Assembly (NCBI GenBank): GCA_010909165.1 | Contig: VJWM01000324.1 | Span: 1-64,000 of the forward strand | Direction: 5' to 3' | DNA: 64,000 bases | DNA from: Anthoceros angustus | Lineage: Eukaryota; Streptophyta; Anthocerotopsida; Anthocerotales; Anthocerotaceae | Part shown: one piece after another, positions 46,447 through 57,899 of the stretch | Layout: each line of letters starts with the position of its first letter | Numbering within the stretch: position 1 is the first letter of the stretch | Position numbers and translations under genes: made by a program | Notes under the pieces: generated by a model | Seen by the model: the letters and a program-made list of their open reading frames with translations, nothing else | Databases searched by the model: none | What the model was told of the DNA's origin: nothing

Positions 46447-47599
46447 GGTACTTCTAGAACTTATACTCATAACTCTAATATGTGATGTGTTGCACCAATC
46501 CTATAGATTTCTGACACTCCCACTCAACACATCCGTGCTACTCTTTTAAGCTTAACATCTTGCTAAACTTAACGTGCTTCTCTAAAGTCAACCCTTTGGT
46601 CAAAACATCTGCAGGCATGTCCACAGTGGGACAATACGCTAGCTCTATCTCCTTGGATTCTCCATGATGAAGTGATGCTTTACTTCAATGTGTTTCGTCC
46701 TCGCGTGAAAAGTAGCATTCTTTGCTAAGTAAATGCAACCCTGATTGTAGTTGAAGATGGTTGTTGCACCCATACCTTAAATCCCATTTCTTGAGCAATC
46801 GTCGTAGCCATATTGCTTCCATTGTTGCGAGATATTGCCATGTACTCCATACAGAGGACAAAGCCACGATGGTGCGCCTACTACTCCATGAAATGGCTCC
46901 CCCAAATAGCATAAACACATATCCTGTGGTAGACTTGCGGCCATCGACACCTCCAGCCCAATCTGAATCACAAAATCCAACCACCTGGGCGTCTTCATGT
47001 CGATCCTTTTGGTATTTCAACTTCCAATGTTTTGTGCCGCGCAAGTATCTGGATATCCTCTTGATTGCTTGATAATGCTGTTGTCGAGAGTTGGCCAAGA
47101 ATCGACTCACAACTCCCACTGCCTCTGCAATGTCGGGCCTTGTCCCTGTTGCCAAATATGTAAGGCGATAGCGGCACGTTGATAGAGAGTCTTATCTATC
47201 TTCTCTTTCTCCTTTTCGGTTGTAGGGCTCATCTCCTGCGATAGCTTCTCATTGAAGATCATTGGCGTCTTCATGGGTTTGCAATCTTGCATAAGCGGCT
47301 CAATATGGTCTCCACATATGTTTTGTTGGCTCAAAGAGATGCATTTGTTAGCCCTATTCCTTTCCACCTTTATTCCTAGGGAATAGTGGAGCTCACCCAA
47401 ATCTCTCATGTCAAAGCTTGCATTAAGGCTTTGCTTTACTAAGTCTAAGAGTTCCATGTCATTGCTAGCGATAATCTTTTCGTCCACATAGACAGCAATG
47501 ATAATTATGGATTCTCCCACTCTCTTCACATAGATATTCCAATCAGCATTGGTTTTCTTGAAACCTCTAGACTGGAAAAATACATCAACCTTACGATAC
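46447..47599 (-). pseudogene. Copia reverse transcriptase (C-terminal part), RNase H and 3' end
   Basis: On the minus strand, right to left: RT ending with VDVFFQSRGFKKTNADWNIY, IIAVYVDEKIIASND (YVDE in place of the catalytic YVDD), ELHYSLGIKVERN and MKTPMIFNEKLSQ. Then come PDIAEAVGVVSRF, HYQAIKRISRYLRGTKHW, FCDSDWAGGVDGRKSTTGYVF and RNase H through 46685. A polypurine tract (minus strand GTTGAGTGGGAG, 46517-46530) is followed by an LTR start TGTCAGAA that is cut short after about 70 bases. The RT start is missing because family-X sequence begins at 47600. This element is dead. Confidence 0.8.
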
Positions 47600-49647
47600 T
47601 GTGGGCCACGGACTCTCCCCTTGGGTAGGAAATGAGCTAGGTTTTGTTTTTTTTCGTAGGCGCGGAGTAGAAAATAAGGCGGAAAGGGAGACATAAGGTC
47701 GGGATACTCCGACGCACTTGAGTAGGCGAGAGGCTCGGATCGCACTCGAAGGGGCCCCGGACCGCACTCCGGAAGAGCTACGGACGACACTCCGGAGTGG
47801 ATATAGACTGCACTCCGGAGCGCACCGTGGTAAGTCCGAACTACACTCCGGAGGCGGATGATAATCGCCAAGTAAAGTAACTTAGGAGTCGGAGCGTATT
47901 TTAGGCAGACGAGGCCACGTGGACGGTACAGAGAGGTGAACGGGCATGCAGCGGACCAGGACCGTAGGGTTGCCAGTGGCGTTATCGGTATTCACGCTCC
48001 AGATGCAATGTATGCAAGGCTGACTGTGGCGTAAGCGGAGTATGTGGCGCGTAAGGCTAGAGTAAGCCATGCGGGCCTCTGACAGTTACGGGCAGCGAAG
48101 AGACGCCCCTCCGCCCAGCGGCTACTCTCGACGTCGCGGGCCGGAGCGAAGGTCATTCTTCCCAGTGACCTCGCGACGGTTTTCGCAGTCTCTTGCGCTC
48201 AGACACCCAGCTCTCTGGCGTTGTCTTTTCGAGCGCCCAGGCACTCTCGCACGCGGCTCACCCTCGTGGTTGGAGCGACCAACGCAGCGACAAGAGGGCA
48301 GAAGAGTGTTGAGCCACAACTGTGAACAATGAAAGAGCCTGACAATGGGACCCAAGAAGGCGGAAGTGTGGAGCCACAGCGCGTGGAGCGCAACATCATC
48401 ACCAAGCAATACCCGGGCTGGAGGAAGCGGAGGAGCTAGTGGAGCAATGGCACCTGGACATCTTCAGCGCGGTCTGGACGGAATTTGTCACTCTCGTCCG
48501 AGAGTACGCTCGGAAGATGTTGGCGGTCGCCAACAAGGAGGTTCGCTCCAAGAGCCTGAGGGAGGACCCCAGGAGGTGGACCGTGGAGGTCCTGAGGGCG
48601 GTTTACAACCGCCCAGTGGAAGAAATTGGGGGCGTAGTCCCGGAGCCCCTCAAGGTGAGGGGAAAGGTAGAGGCGGCGGGCGGCAATGTTGAGAACCCGA
48701 GGGGCTGCTTGATGTCCAGCTGGTTGATGTCGACTGGAGGGAGTGAGGCGTGGCCAAGGTCATTGTCCACCGAACATGCTCACCAAGGTGGATCACCTGG
48801 TAACAACCTTTTGTGTTCCTTCACGCTCTGCTAGGGAAGAGGGCCGGGGCGATCATCTTCGCCGGATCAACCAGAGGCGAAGCTACGGGCGAGAAGCCAC
48901 CTCGCCACTATCGCCCTTCCTCATCCATGTATGGGGACACCTCAACCTCAAGGAGGGAGGAGGAGGAGCCTTCCGAGGAAGTGGCGGCCTTGCAGGCGGA
49001 GCATGAAGGAGGGAAGGCGCCCGGGCGGAGGTCCGACCTCCTAAGGCCAAAGCAGGCCCGGGAGGATGACGATTGGGAAGGGATTCCGGATTCCATACCA
49101 TTGAACGGACCCCCTCGCCGCCCAGGAGGTATGGAAGATATTCCTGCCTCCCTTCTTTTGGTTCCGGCATGAGCTCCCCGTGCTTGGACGGAGCACCCAC
49201 AGGGAGAGAACTGGCGATTGCAGGCGCCCACACCAAGAACCCACCACGGCCCCAGTGAGCCTCGCCCGGACGGGAGAGTCATCAAGAGCCTAAGATGGCT
49301 CCCACCAAAGCGCCAAGGCGCACGGTTCCCTCTGCCTACCTACAGTGGCGGGAGGCGGAGGAAGCCGTAAGAAGGGCGGAGCGGATGCCGCCCAAGGCGC
49401 AGGGGCCACTAGCGAACCACACACGGGCCGATCTGCCTCCGGCAGGGAAGGCAAGCGAGCCGACTCGGGACCCCTCACCACCTCCGAGCCCCAAAGCGAA
49501 GCGGAGGAGAAGGAGTTGGGCCCCAAGGCCAAGGAGGTGGAAGGACGGACAGTACTCGGACACGAGGGTCCCGATCAGTCCCGAGAGGGCCTTAACACCG
49601 TACATTGACAAGAGAACGTCCGGTTGCATTTGGTGGTGGGTTGTGTC
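47600..49647 (+). mobile_element. Family-X element fragment, copy A
   Basis: It starts TGTGGGCCACGGACTCTCC inside copia RT. The first about 0.27 kb has repeated CACTCCGGAG words (LTR-like, probably U3). An ATG at 48345 opens a frame beginning MGPKKAEVW, which relates to MGPKKAAEVWEPWRLVERN in copy B. Later frames encode EQWHLDIFSAVWTEFVTLVREYARKM, then a segment with SSSMYGDTSTSR and DWEGIPDSIPLNGPPRRPGG, and finally basic Pro/Ser-rich sequence with DPSPPPSPK. This looks like a gag-type protein broken by frameshifts. No protease, RT or integrase is present. I do not recognise the family. Confidence 0.6.
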
Positions 49648-49781
49648 TTCCATGTCATTGCTAGCAATAATCAAATCGTCCACATAGCAATGATAATTAT
49701 GGATTCTCCCACTCTCTTCACATAGATATTCCAATCGGCATTGGTTTTCTTGAAACCTCTGAGGCATCAACCTTACGATCA

Positions 49782-51835
49782 TGGGCCACCGGACTCTCCC
49801 TTGGGTAGGAAATGAGCTAGGTTTTGTTTTTTTCGTAGGCGCGGAGTAGAAAATAAGGCGGAAAGGGAGACATAAGGTCGGGATACTCCGAACTGCACTT
49901 CGGAGTAGGCAGAGGGGCTCCGGATCGCACTCCGAAGGGGCCCCGGACCGCACTCCGGAAGAGCTACGGACGACACTCCGGAGTGGATATAGACTGCACT
50001 CCGGAGCGCACCGTGGTAAGTCCGAACTACACTCCGGAGCAGGACGGGATAAGTACGCCAAGTAAAGTAACTTAGGAGTCGGAGCGTATTTTAGGCAGAC
50101 GAGGCCACGTGGGCAGTGCAGAGGTGAGCGGGCATGCAGCCGGACCCGGGACCGTAGGGTTGCGGTGGCCGTTATGGGTGTATTCACGCTCCCAAGGTGC
50201 AGTGGCTAGAGGCCGCGGCGTGGGCGAGTATGTGGCGCGTAAGGCTGGGAAGTAAGCCATGCGGGCCTCGGCGATTCTGGCAGCGAAGACGCCCTCCTGG
50301 CCTCCTCACGTCGCGGGCCGGAGCGAAGGTCATTCTTCCCAGTGACCTCGCGGCGGTTTTCGCGATCTCTGCGCTCGGACACCCAACTCTGGCGTTGTCT
50401 TTTGAGCGCCTTGCACTCTCGCACGCGGCTCACCCTCGTGGTTGGAGCGACCAACGCAGCGACAAGAGGGCAGAAGAGTGTTGAGCCACAACTTCCAACA
50501 GCGGAGCGGAAAGAGCGCGGCAATGGGACCCAAGAAGGCGGCGGAAGTGTGGGAGCCCTGGCGCTTGGTGGAGCGCAACATCATCACCAAGCAATACCCG
50601 GGCTGGAGGAAGCGGAGGAGCTAGTGGAGCAATGGCACCTGGACATCTTCAGCCGCGATGCGCGTTTGACGGCGTCACTCTCGTCGAGGAAACGCTCGGA
50701 AGATGTTGGCAGTCGCCAACAAGGAGGTTTGCTCCAAGAGCCCGAGGAGGACCCGGAGGTGTGGAGGTCTAAGGCGGTTTACAACCGCCCTGGAAAAATT
50801 GCGTAGTCCGGGCCCCTCAAGGTGAGGGAAAGGTAAAGGCGGCGGGCGGCAATGTTGAGGCAGGGGCCAGCGGTGGGTCAGCAATGGTTGATGTCGACTG
50901 CTTTGGACGGTGAGTGAGGCGATGGCCAAGGTCATTGTCCTGGAACATGCTCACCAAGGTGGATCACCTTAGTAACAACCTTTTGTGTTCCTTCACGCCT
51001 CTGACGGGAAGAGGGCCGGTGAGGCAGATCATCTTCGCCGGATCAACCAGAGGCGAAGCTACGGGCGAGAAGCCACCTCGCCACTATCGCCCTTCCTCAT
51101 CCATGTATGGGGACACCTCAACCTCAAGGAGGAGGAGGAGGAGCCTTCCGAGGAAGTGGCGGCCTTGCAGGCGGAGCATGAAGGAGGGAAGGCGCCCGGG
51201 CGGAGGTCCGACCTCCTAAGGCCAAAGCAGGCCCGGGAGGATGACGATTGGGAAGGGATTCCGGATTCCATACCATTGAACGGACCCCCTCGCCGCCCAG
51301 GAGGTATGGAAGATATTCCTGCCTCCCTTCTTTTGGTTCCGGCATGAGCTCCCCGTGCTTGGACGGAGCACCCACAGGGAGAGAACTGGCGATTGCAGGC
51401 GCCCACACCAAGAACCCACCACGGCCCCAGTGAGCCTCGCCCGGACGGGAGAGTCATCAAGAGCCTAAGATGGCTCCCACCAAAGCGCCAAGGCGCACGG
51501 TTCCCTCTGCCTACCTACAGTGGCGGGAGGCGGAGGAAGCCGTAAGAAGGGCGGAGCGGATGCCGCCCAAGGCGCAGGGGCCACTAGCGAACCACACACG
51601 GGCCGATCTGCCTCCGGCAGGGAAGGCAAGCGAGCCGACTCGGGACCCCTCACCACCTCCGAGCCCCAAACGAAGACAGGAGGAGAAGGAGTTAGCGGCC
51701 CAACGGGCCAAGGAGGTGGAAGGACCGGACCAGGGTACTCAGGACCTGAGGGTCCTGATCAGGTCCGGAGAGGGCCTTAACACCGTACATTCGAACAGTA
51801 GAACGTCCGGTTGCATTTGACTGGTGGGTTGTGTC
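49782..51835 (+). mobile_element. Family-X element fragment, copy B (tandem duplicate of A)
   Basis: The second unit of the tandem duplication. The N-terminal gag-like frame is better preserved here (ATG at about 50524, MGPKKAAEVWEPWRL). The centre is more eroded than in copy A, with several short deletions between 50640 and 50990, while 51060-51670 matches copy A almost perfectly. Confidence 0.6.
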
Positions 51836-51844
51836 TTCCATGTC

Positions 51845-52708
51845 TGTAGTGTGCCAACACTTGCCTTGAGTGGGGTGCCCTACCTGAGAACTTCAAGGAG
51901 CACATATTCAAGGCCAGAGCTTGGAAGCAGATGGAGGAGTCGCGTGCCTTGAAATCGACCACATCGAGGATAAGTCGATGACCATCGTGAACGACTCCAA
52001 GCCAGAAAAACCTAGCAAGGTCGGGATACTGTGTGGCAACATAGTGAACATGGCCCGGTTTGTAGAGCCTCGACCGTATGCTTTGCTGTTGTTAGACCTC
52101 CCTAGAGGCTTGGATCTAGATCCCCAATCACGAGAGTATGACACAAGATTTACCAAGGCAGAGTTTGAAGGGGTCATCATGCAGTTCAAAGGCATCACCA
52201 CATCCCAAGTATTTTGTATTGTGGTCTTCCATTCTCCGGATGACACATCTATGGTGAGAGAAGTGCTGATGGAAGCGTGCAGGGGTGCTGTGACGACATG
52301 TTACTGGCATAAAACCAATGTGACAGCATTGTCAGAGGACAGGCTGTACGATGCAGGGGACTTTTTCACTTGCGCCGTAGGGAGCTTGGATAAGGATTGT
52401 GTGCCTCAACCGTTTGTACTCAGAGAACCGACGCAACTTGGCGGTGGAGTGACAACTTTGTTTGCCGAGCGAGCAGTGGAACTAAAATTGTGTTACAACA
52501 CTGCAGATGATCGGGTTGTTTCCCCCTATCAGAGGCCCCTAAGACTCTTGAAGAGGTTGATTCATGTATCTGATGAGGAGATTGGGTCTTTGGGAGTGCG
52601 AGGATCGGGATCGGTATGATAGCAGCTGTTTAGTTATGCCGTAATGTCATTTCTGTTGATGTGGATCCAGTGCGCTCAATTCATGGATCTTGAATCAATT
52701 CCATGGAC
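51845..52708 (+). pseudogene. Decayed adenine-methyltransferase-like gene
   Basis: From the ATG at 51978 an open frame reads to 52618. Upstream, another frame holds coding-like LEWGALPENFKEHIFKARAW, so an earlier frameshift is likely. The order of blocks fits beta-class DNA N6-adenine/N4-cytosine methyltransferases. LLLLDLPRGL stands where DPPYGL is expected, then EFEGVIMQF, CIVVFHSPDD, CYWHKTNVT (the WHKTN block) and RPLRLLKRLIHVSDE. Past 52580 the family signal passes to the next frame as GDWVFGSARIGIGMIAAV, the place of the S-adenosylmethionine-binding FSGTGTGS motif. Then comes an in-frame TAG and LCRNVISVDVDPVRS, the expected continuation. The catalytic Asp-Pro-Pro-Tyr is lost and the cofactor motif altered, so enzyme activity is unlikely. 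Family assignment is by motif order only. Confidence 0.6.
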
Positions 52709-54186
52709 GGTGGTTAAGAGGAGGAGGTAGGCGAGGAGCCAGCTATGGAGGCGGAAAGATGTTCAATAAGGAGCCCATGGTGAACAACATGGTGGTGCCG
52801 GGTTCATATGTGTCGTTGAGCGAGACCAACGAGGAAGCCTGAGACCAAAGGTCATATGGCATGTGGTGAAGCAGCTGCAGGCGACAACCCAATGGTCCTT
52901 GGGGATGCGGAGCAGCAAGTGAAGGATGCAGAAGAGCCCCCTCATGCGGGTTGGCTTGACAGCCAAATGGTGGGGGATGTAGGATTGGAAAACTTTGCTC
53001 CACAGATCGAGGTGTGTCGTGCAGACAGTGGATAGGCTGCGTGTTTGTTTCGAGGATTCTGGTAGGAGGAACGGTGTGGTCTTAAAGCCGGACGGTAGGT
53101 GTGGTAGCACTTTTTAACGTGCATGCATGCGGGCTATGAACACAACAAACACATCGGTGACAGGTCCACAGGCGAGACCTAGACAACCAACACGGTGCTG
53201 GTGGAGCACGCAAGCCAGAAGCATGGGAGTCTGTTGCTGCACAGTCAGGCAAGGTATGGATTTCACAGAAACAATGGACCGATTTCACAGAAGCGCATGC
53301 GGCGTCCACTCGTACAGACAGAGTAGAACAATACAATCACCAAACTGTTCTAATCCTCCTGCTAGGGAAGAGTGTGTATGCGGTACACACATGTAACAGT
53401 ATGACTTTCTCCAATTTTATCCTTGACCACCACTAAGAACACCTGGACATGTCAGGTGCTCCTTTGCCCTCCACACCATTCACACTGCTCCAACCCCAGT
53501 AGTGGAATCCAGAAGCAGGTCAACATGTTGCAATAGTATCACGGTTTATGCGCACTCGCCTCAACCGCCCTAAGGACCAAGCAATGAAGCAAGCGGGATC
53601 ACTCGGCGTGCTTGGAACATGTTGTCCATTGCCAGCAGCCTACGTCAACCAATTCCATCGCCCATGTGGAATTCTCGTTTGATGGTCGGTGTCGAGGTGG
53701 GGTCTCCATCGCATGCAAATATTCCGGTGGCAAGCCACTTCAAGCGATTAGCGACCGTCGCTCTGCAGTGTCTGAACATGGCGGTAGGCGGCGATCCAAA
53801 ATCTTCCTCCACTCCGCGCCATTTGTGGGCGAGATGCAAGGTTTATGCGCAGGCGTCCGGTGCCACCACGACCCTCCCCACTAATGTAGAGGGTGACCAT
53901 GACGGTGGACACCGACTCAACACATGTGGACTTTCCATTGCGCGTTTGCATTTTTGTTGTCCATACAAAGTTGCCCTGATTTTCAAAAACTGCGTTTATA
54001 TATAATGTACCCCGCTGGTTAGCTAAAGTAATATGAGATGAGGACATACAAATATGGTAAAACAGATCTCTCTATCATTTGCTCCTAGGTTCAGGGGGTT
54101 TTTTTTTTAGATGGAATCATGAAAACATGGTTTTGGATGGTTTTTGTATACCTTTCGACTCTGTGTACACCCTTCCAACTAGTGAC
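52709..54186. other. No gene seen
   Basis: About 1.5 kb with only short frames. None carries a recognisable motif. A T-run lies at about 54102-54109. It may be the tail of the methyltransferase-like gene followed by old repeat sequence. Confidence 0.4.
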
Positions 54187-54887
54187 CTGGAGCCGTCACC
54201 AGTCCTAAGCAGACCTTGTTTTCTCAAGATTGGTTGTCTCTCTCGAATACTTTGAGCTTCCTCTTCTTCGTCAATTACGACAATGCTTTGATCTTCGTCT
54301 ACTTCTCCAATCGCGACATCAGGAATTTCCCTTTCTCCCCCCTCTATGTCGCAGTGTTGAGAAGGTGCGTTGGGCTAAGGAACAAGTTGCTCAAGAGTGT
54401 CATCATACTCAGAATCCTCATCAGGGTTGCCAACATACGCCGTCGGATCCTTCATGATAACCACTGGGGTTGGAGCTCCCACTCCTTTGCTAGGTTCCAC
54501 AACCTCATTAAATACAACGTCCCTGCTTAAAATGATCTTCTTCCTTGAAAGATCATACAACCTGTGAGCCATAATCTCGAGAGTACCCAAGCATAAGGCA
54601 CTTCACGCCTTTTGGATCCCATTTTGTTCGGGTTTGCTTCGGAACGTGAGCATAAACCACTGAACTAAAGATCCTCGAATGGCTTATGTCGACGCTGGGA
54701 CCACGCTTCCTCCGGTCATTCCAACAATAGCTTTGGTTGGATCTCGATTCAAAACATAGGTTCTTGTAACAACGACCTCAAAAGCATGCTTCCAAGCCAC
54801 TATGATGTAACATGCATTTAGCTGCCTCCACCAGACTCCTAAGTTTGCGCTCCGCCACTCCATTTTGCTCCGATGTGTGAAGGATGG
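54187..54887 (-). pseudogene. Copia integrase C-terminal fragment
   Basis: On the minus strand from 54887 leftwards: SEQNGVAERKLRSLVEAAKCML (split here over the expected QQNGVAER-type integrase motif), then after frameshifts YVLN-like and KAIVGM-like words, FSSVVYAHVPKQTRTKWDPKGVKCLMLGYS, then HRLYDLSRKKIILSRDVVFNEV and an acidic linker ending near 54375. These are the integrase end and the integrase-RT linker of a copia pol. It is broken at 54888 by family-X copy C. It could be the missing upstream half of the copia pol at 46.4-47.6 kb. Confidence 0.7.
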
Positions 54888-57545
54888 TGTGGACCACGGA
54901 CTCTCCCTTTAGGTAGGAAATGGGTCAGGTTTTTTTTGTTTTTCGTAGGCGTGGAGCAGGAAATAAGGTGGAAAGGAAGAAATAAGTCCGGAATACTCCG
55001 GACTGCACTTCGGAGTAGGCTGAAGGACTCCGGAGCATACTCCGGAGGAGCTACGGACTACACTCTGAAAGAGGGGGTCCGGACCACACTCCGAGTCTTG
55101 AGGTGAGATTCGGACCACACTCAGGAGGCGGAGGATAAATCGCCAAGTAAAGTAACTTAGGAGTCGGGCGTGTTTTAGGCAGCAGCCACGTGGGCCAATC
55201 GAGAGGTGGGCGGGCATGCGGCCAGGACCATAGGGTTGCTAGTGGCCGTTATAGCGGTATTCACGCTCAGTGCAGTGTGGCGTAAGGCTAAATGCAGCGG
55301 CGTAAGGCGAGTAAGCGGCGTAAGGTGGGAGTAAGCCATATGAGCCTCTACTTGATTCACGGGCGTGAGCCGCCCGCAACATGGCGGTTACTCTCGTAGT
55401 GGACGGGGCGGAGTCATTCTTTCAAGCAACCTCGCGGTTCGCACTCCCTCGCTCGAGACACCCGGCTCTACGGCGTTGTCTTTCGGCGCTCATGCACCCC
55501 TCACGTGGCTCGACTTTGCGGTTGGGCGGTAGCGATGGCGAGCGAGATTGTTGAGCCTCAAGCCCCACCGGTGAACAAGAGGAGCGGTGATGGGACCCAA
55601 GAAAGCGGCGGAGGTGTGGGAGCCATGGCGCTTGGTGGGCGCAACATCGTCCTGGCGCTACCGGACTTGGTCCTTGGCTAGAAGGCGGAGGAGGCGGGTG
55701 GAGGAATGACACTGGATATTTCAGTATGGACCTCTCGGCATGTAGCATCTGAGGAATGCCTTGGGAAGATGTTGGCGGCCAACAAGGAGGTCCGTTCAAG
55801 GACTGGGGAACCCAGGGAGGTGGGCCGTGGAGGTCCAGGCGGTCTCAACCGCCCGGAGGAAATAGGGGAGTGGTTGGGCCACAGTGAAGGGAAGGTGGAG
55901 GCGGGCGGCCTTCTTGTGAGACACAGCGACCCTCAGCGGGTGGGCGATGTCGGACCTCACAGGGGAGGGCAGATCGATGGCGAAGATCGCCGTCCCTTTG
56001 GAATATGCTCACCAAGGTGGACCACCTTACGGATAATCTGCTGGTGTTCCTTCACGACCCTACGGAAGGGAAGGTGGAGGCGGGCGGGATAATCTTCACC
56101 GAATCAACCAAGAGGCCCGGAAGCTGAGAAGCGAGAAGCCACCCCCGTCGGCGTTGTCGCCGTTCATCATCCATGTGTGGGGGCACATGAACCTCTTGAA
56201 GGAGGGAAGAGGAGGCGGAGAAGAGGCGCCGCCCAGGCGGAGAGAGAAGGGCCGACGCAGGGAGGCGAGGCCCTCGATCGAGCAAGCGGAGAAGGCGGAG
56301 GAGGACAATGAGGAGGTTTCGGACTCTATCGTCAGAAGCGGACCCTACGCCACCGGGGAAGTGTGGAAGACATTCGCTTCTCCTCTTGGTTCCCCACTGG
56401 AGCACCGGCGAGGAAGAGGCCCGTACGGGGCCAGGAGGCGTGATGCCCAGTCGGCGGCGACGCCGGCCAACTGCGGCGCCCCGTTACTGGACTCAACGAG
56501 GAAGCAAGAGGCGGAAGCGGCGCCACCAACGCGGCGCCCGGTGGCGCCCGTGCCTTGCTACCAAGGGTGGCGAGGCGAGGAGGCGTGCGGAGGCGGAAAG
56601 GGCCTGCCCGAGGCGGGAGGGCACGGCGGCCCCACCACAGGCCCGTCCACATCACAGGCCAGGAGAGCAGAGGGCCAACTCCGGACCCTTCACCACCTCC
56701 GAGCCCCAAGCGGAGAAGGCGGAGAAGGAGCTAGCGCCAAGAGGGCCAAGAGGTAGAGGCTCGGGACCGAGCGGATCAAGCCAGTCAGGACTCCTCGGGC
56801 TGCGGTAAGCGGTCCTTGACGGACCGGGAGATGCCTGCTCCCACAGCGGACTTTCTAGGTATCTCCCTAGCGGCGACCGTGGAAGAAACACGGCGGGTTT
56901 TGGCTGCTGTGCGCGACTTTTGGTGGCCGGGTAGCGCACAATCCGTGTCGTTGTAGGAAGAGTCGTTCCCAAGGGAATAGCGGAGCTCCGTTTGCGCGTT
57001 CGAGCGTTATCTCACTTTGCGTCCGTTCGGTCCAGCGCACACATTCATCGATTCGTCTAACTACTGCGCGTTCACGCCGGGCCGGTGTGGCCAAGCGTTT
57101 AAGGACCCGTTCGTCCGTATCGTTCACGTTCGTCACTCGCACCTCGTCCGTTCCTCTCTCCACTCACTACACTTATCGGTCTTAGGGAAGGCGGGTTACA
57201 GTCCGGACCTCCTCCGTCGTTCGGCCTCTCGTCCGGGCTCTGCCGCCCTCCCGAGTCCCTCGGCTCACACGTTCCGGTCCGTTTTGGGCGCGGCTGAGCA
57301 GGCGGATCCCAGTCACCTCCCACACACACCACAACACGTTAGGTCCGTCACGGGACCACCGATCAATCTCTCGGGTGTGTGCACCTTTCGGTGACTCGGG
57401 ACTCACGTTAGCAGAAGACACAAGGTGCAGAGCAGCATCAACACCAAGAGAAAGATGATTTATTGAGGCGGACCCCTCTTATACTACGCCCAAGTCGGCG
57501 TCTTTATTACACCTAATGCGGTGATGGCCATTTCGGTATACTAAT
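54888..57545 (+). mobile_element. Family-X element fragment, copy C
   Basis: It starts TGTGGACCACGGACTCTCCC within copia integrase, matching the starts of copies A and B. A TCCGGA-rich region (54990-55120) is followed by a shared block (CGCCAAGTAAAGTAACTTAGGAG). An ATG lies at about 55590 (MGPKKAAEVWEPWRL), and gag-like frames continue through FIIHVWGHMNLLKEG (56160) to the basic proline-rich end at 56760. From 56907 it continues into the dispersed repeat also found at 11459-12140. Copies A and B stop before that point, so C preserves the longest view of family X. Confidence 0.6.
56907..57545 (+). repeat. Dispersed repeat, copy 2 (related to 11459-12140)
   Basis: Aligned by eye with the first copy in the same order of words. 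It includes TATA-like TTATACTACGCC and a GAAAGATGATTTATTGAGGC stretch near the end. It is likely the 3' part or LTR of family X. Confidence 0.6.
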
Positions 57546-57899
57546 CGACGCCTACCATCCTATTCCCCTATCTCCTTCGGCGGTGTGGGGTGGGAAGGTC
57601 CGGGTTCGCCTTGGGATTGGTGGTCCAATCTCCCGTCACGATTCTGGCGCCCAATCGGATGATCCGGTGGCGGACCCTCCTCTCCGGAATCACAGCCGGG
57701 TTGGGCTCTGCGGTCGGCGGTACCGTTACGTCGTCATCCTCCAGCCTCCCGTGGGTCCCCTCACGGTGGGGCCACGGCTATCTGCTCCCCTAAGCGTAAG
57801 TCGAAGGGGCTCCTCCTTCTTGCGAGTCAGGACCTCGAGGTCCGGTCTCGACTCCGGTCTCGACTCCGGTCAGTCTTATTTCTGAGTCAGGTCTGGTCG
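57546..57899. other. No gene seen; GTCTCGACTCCG short repeats
   Basis: Contains two to three copies of GTCTCGACTCCG at 57844-57870. Otherwise no recognisable feature. It is the junction between plus-strand and minus-strand family-X sequence. Confidence 0.4.

Larger units (their letters stand above)
47452..51844 (+). repeat. Tandem duplication, two units of about 2.19 kb
   Basis: Unit 1 runs 47452-49647 and unit 2 runs 49648-51835. The nonamer TTCCATGTC lies at 47452, 49648 and again at 51836. Each unit carries a piece of copia RT (minus strand) followed by family-X sequence (plus strand). The copia piece in unit 2 (49648-49780) is a shortened copy of 47452-47600. The two units are nearly identical over some stretches (for example 48940-49500 against 51115-51670) and differ by many small indels elsewhere. 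Confidence 0.85.
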
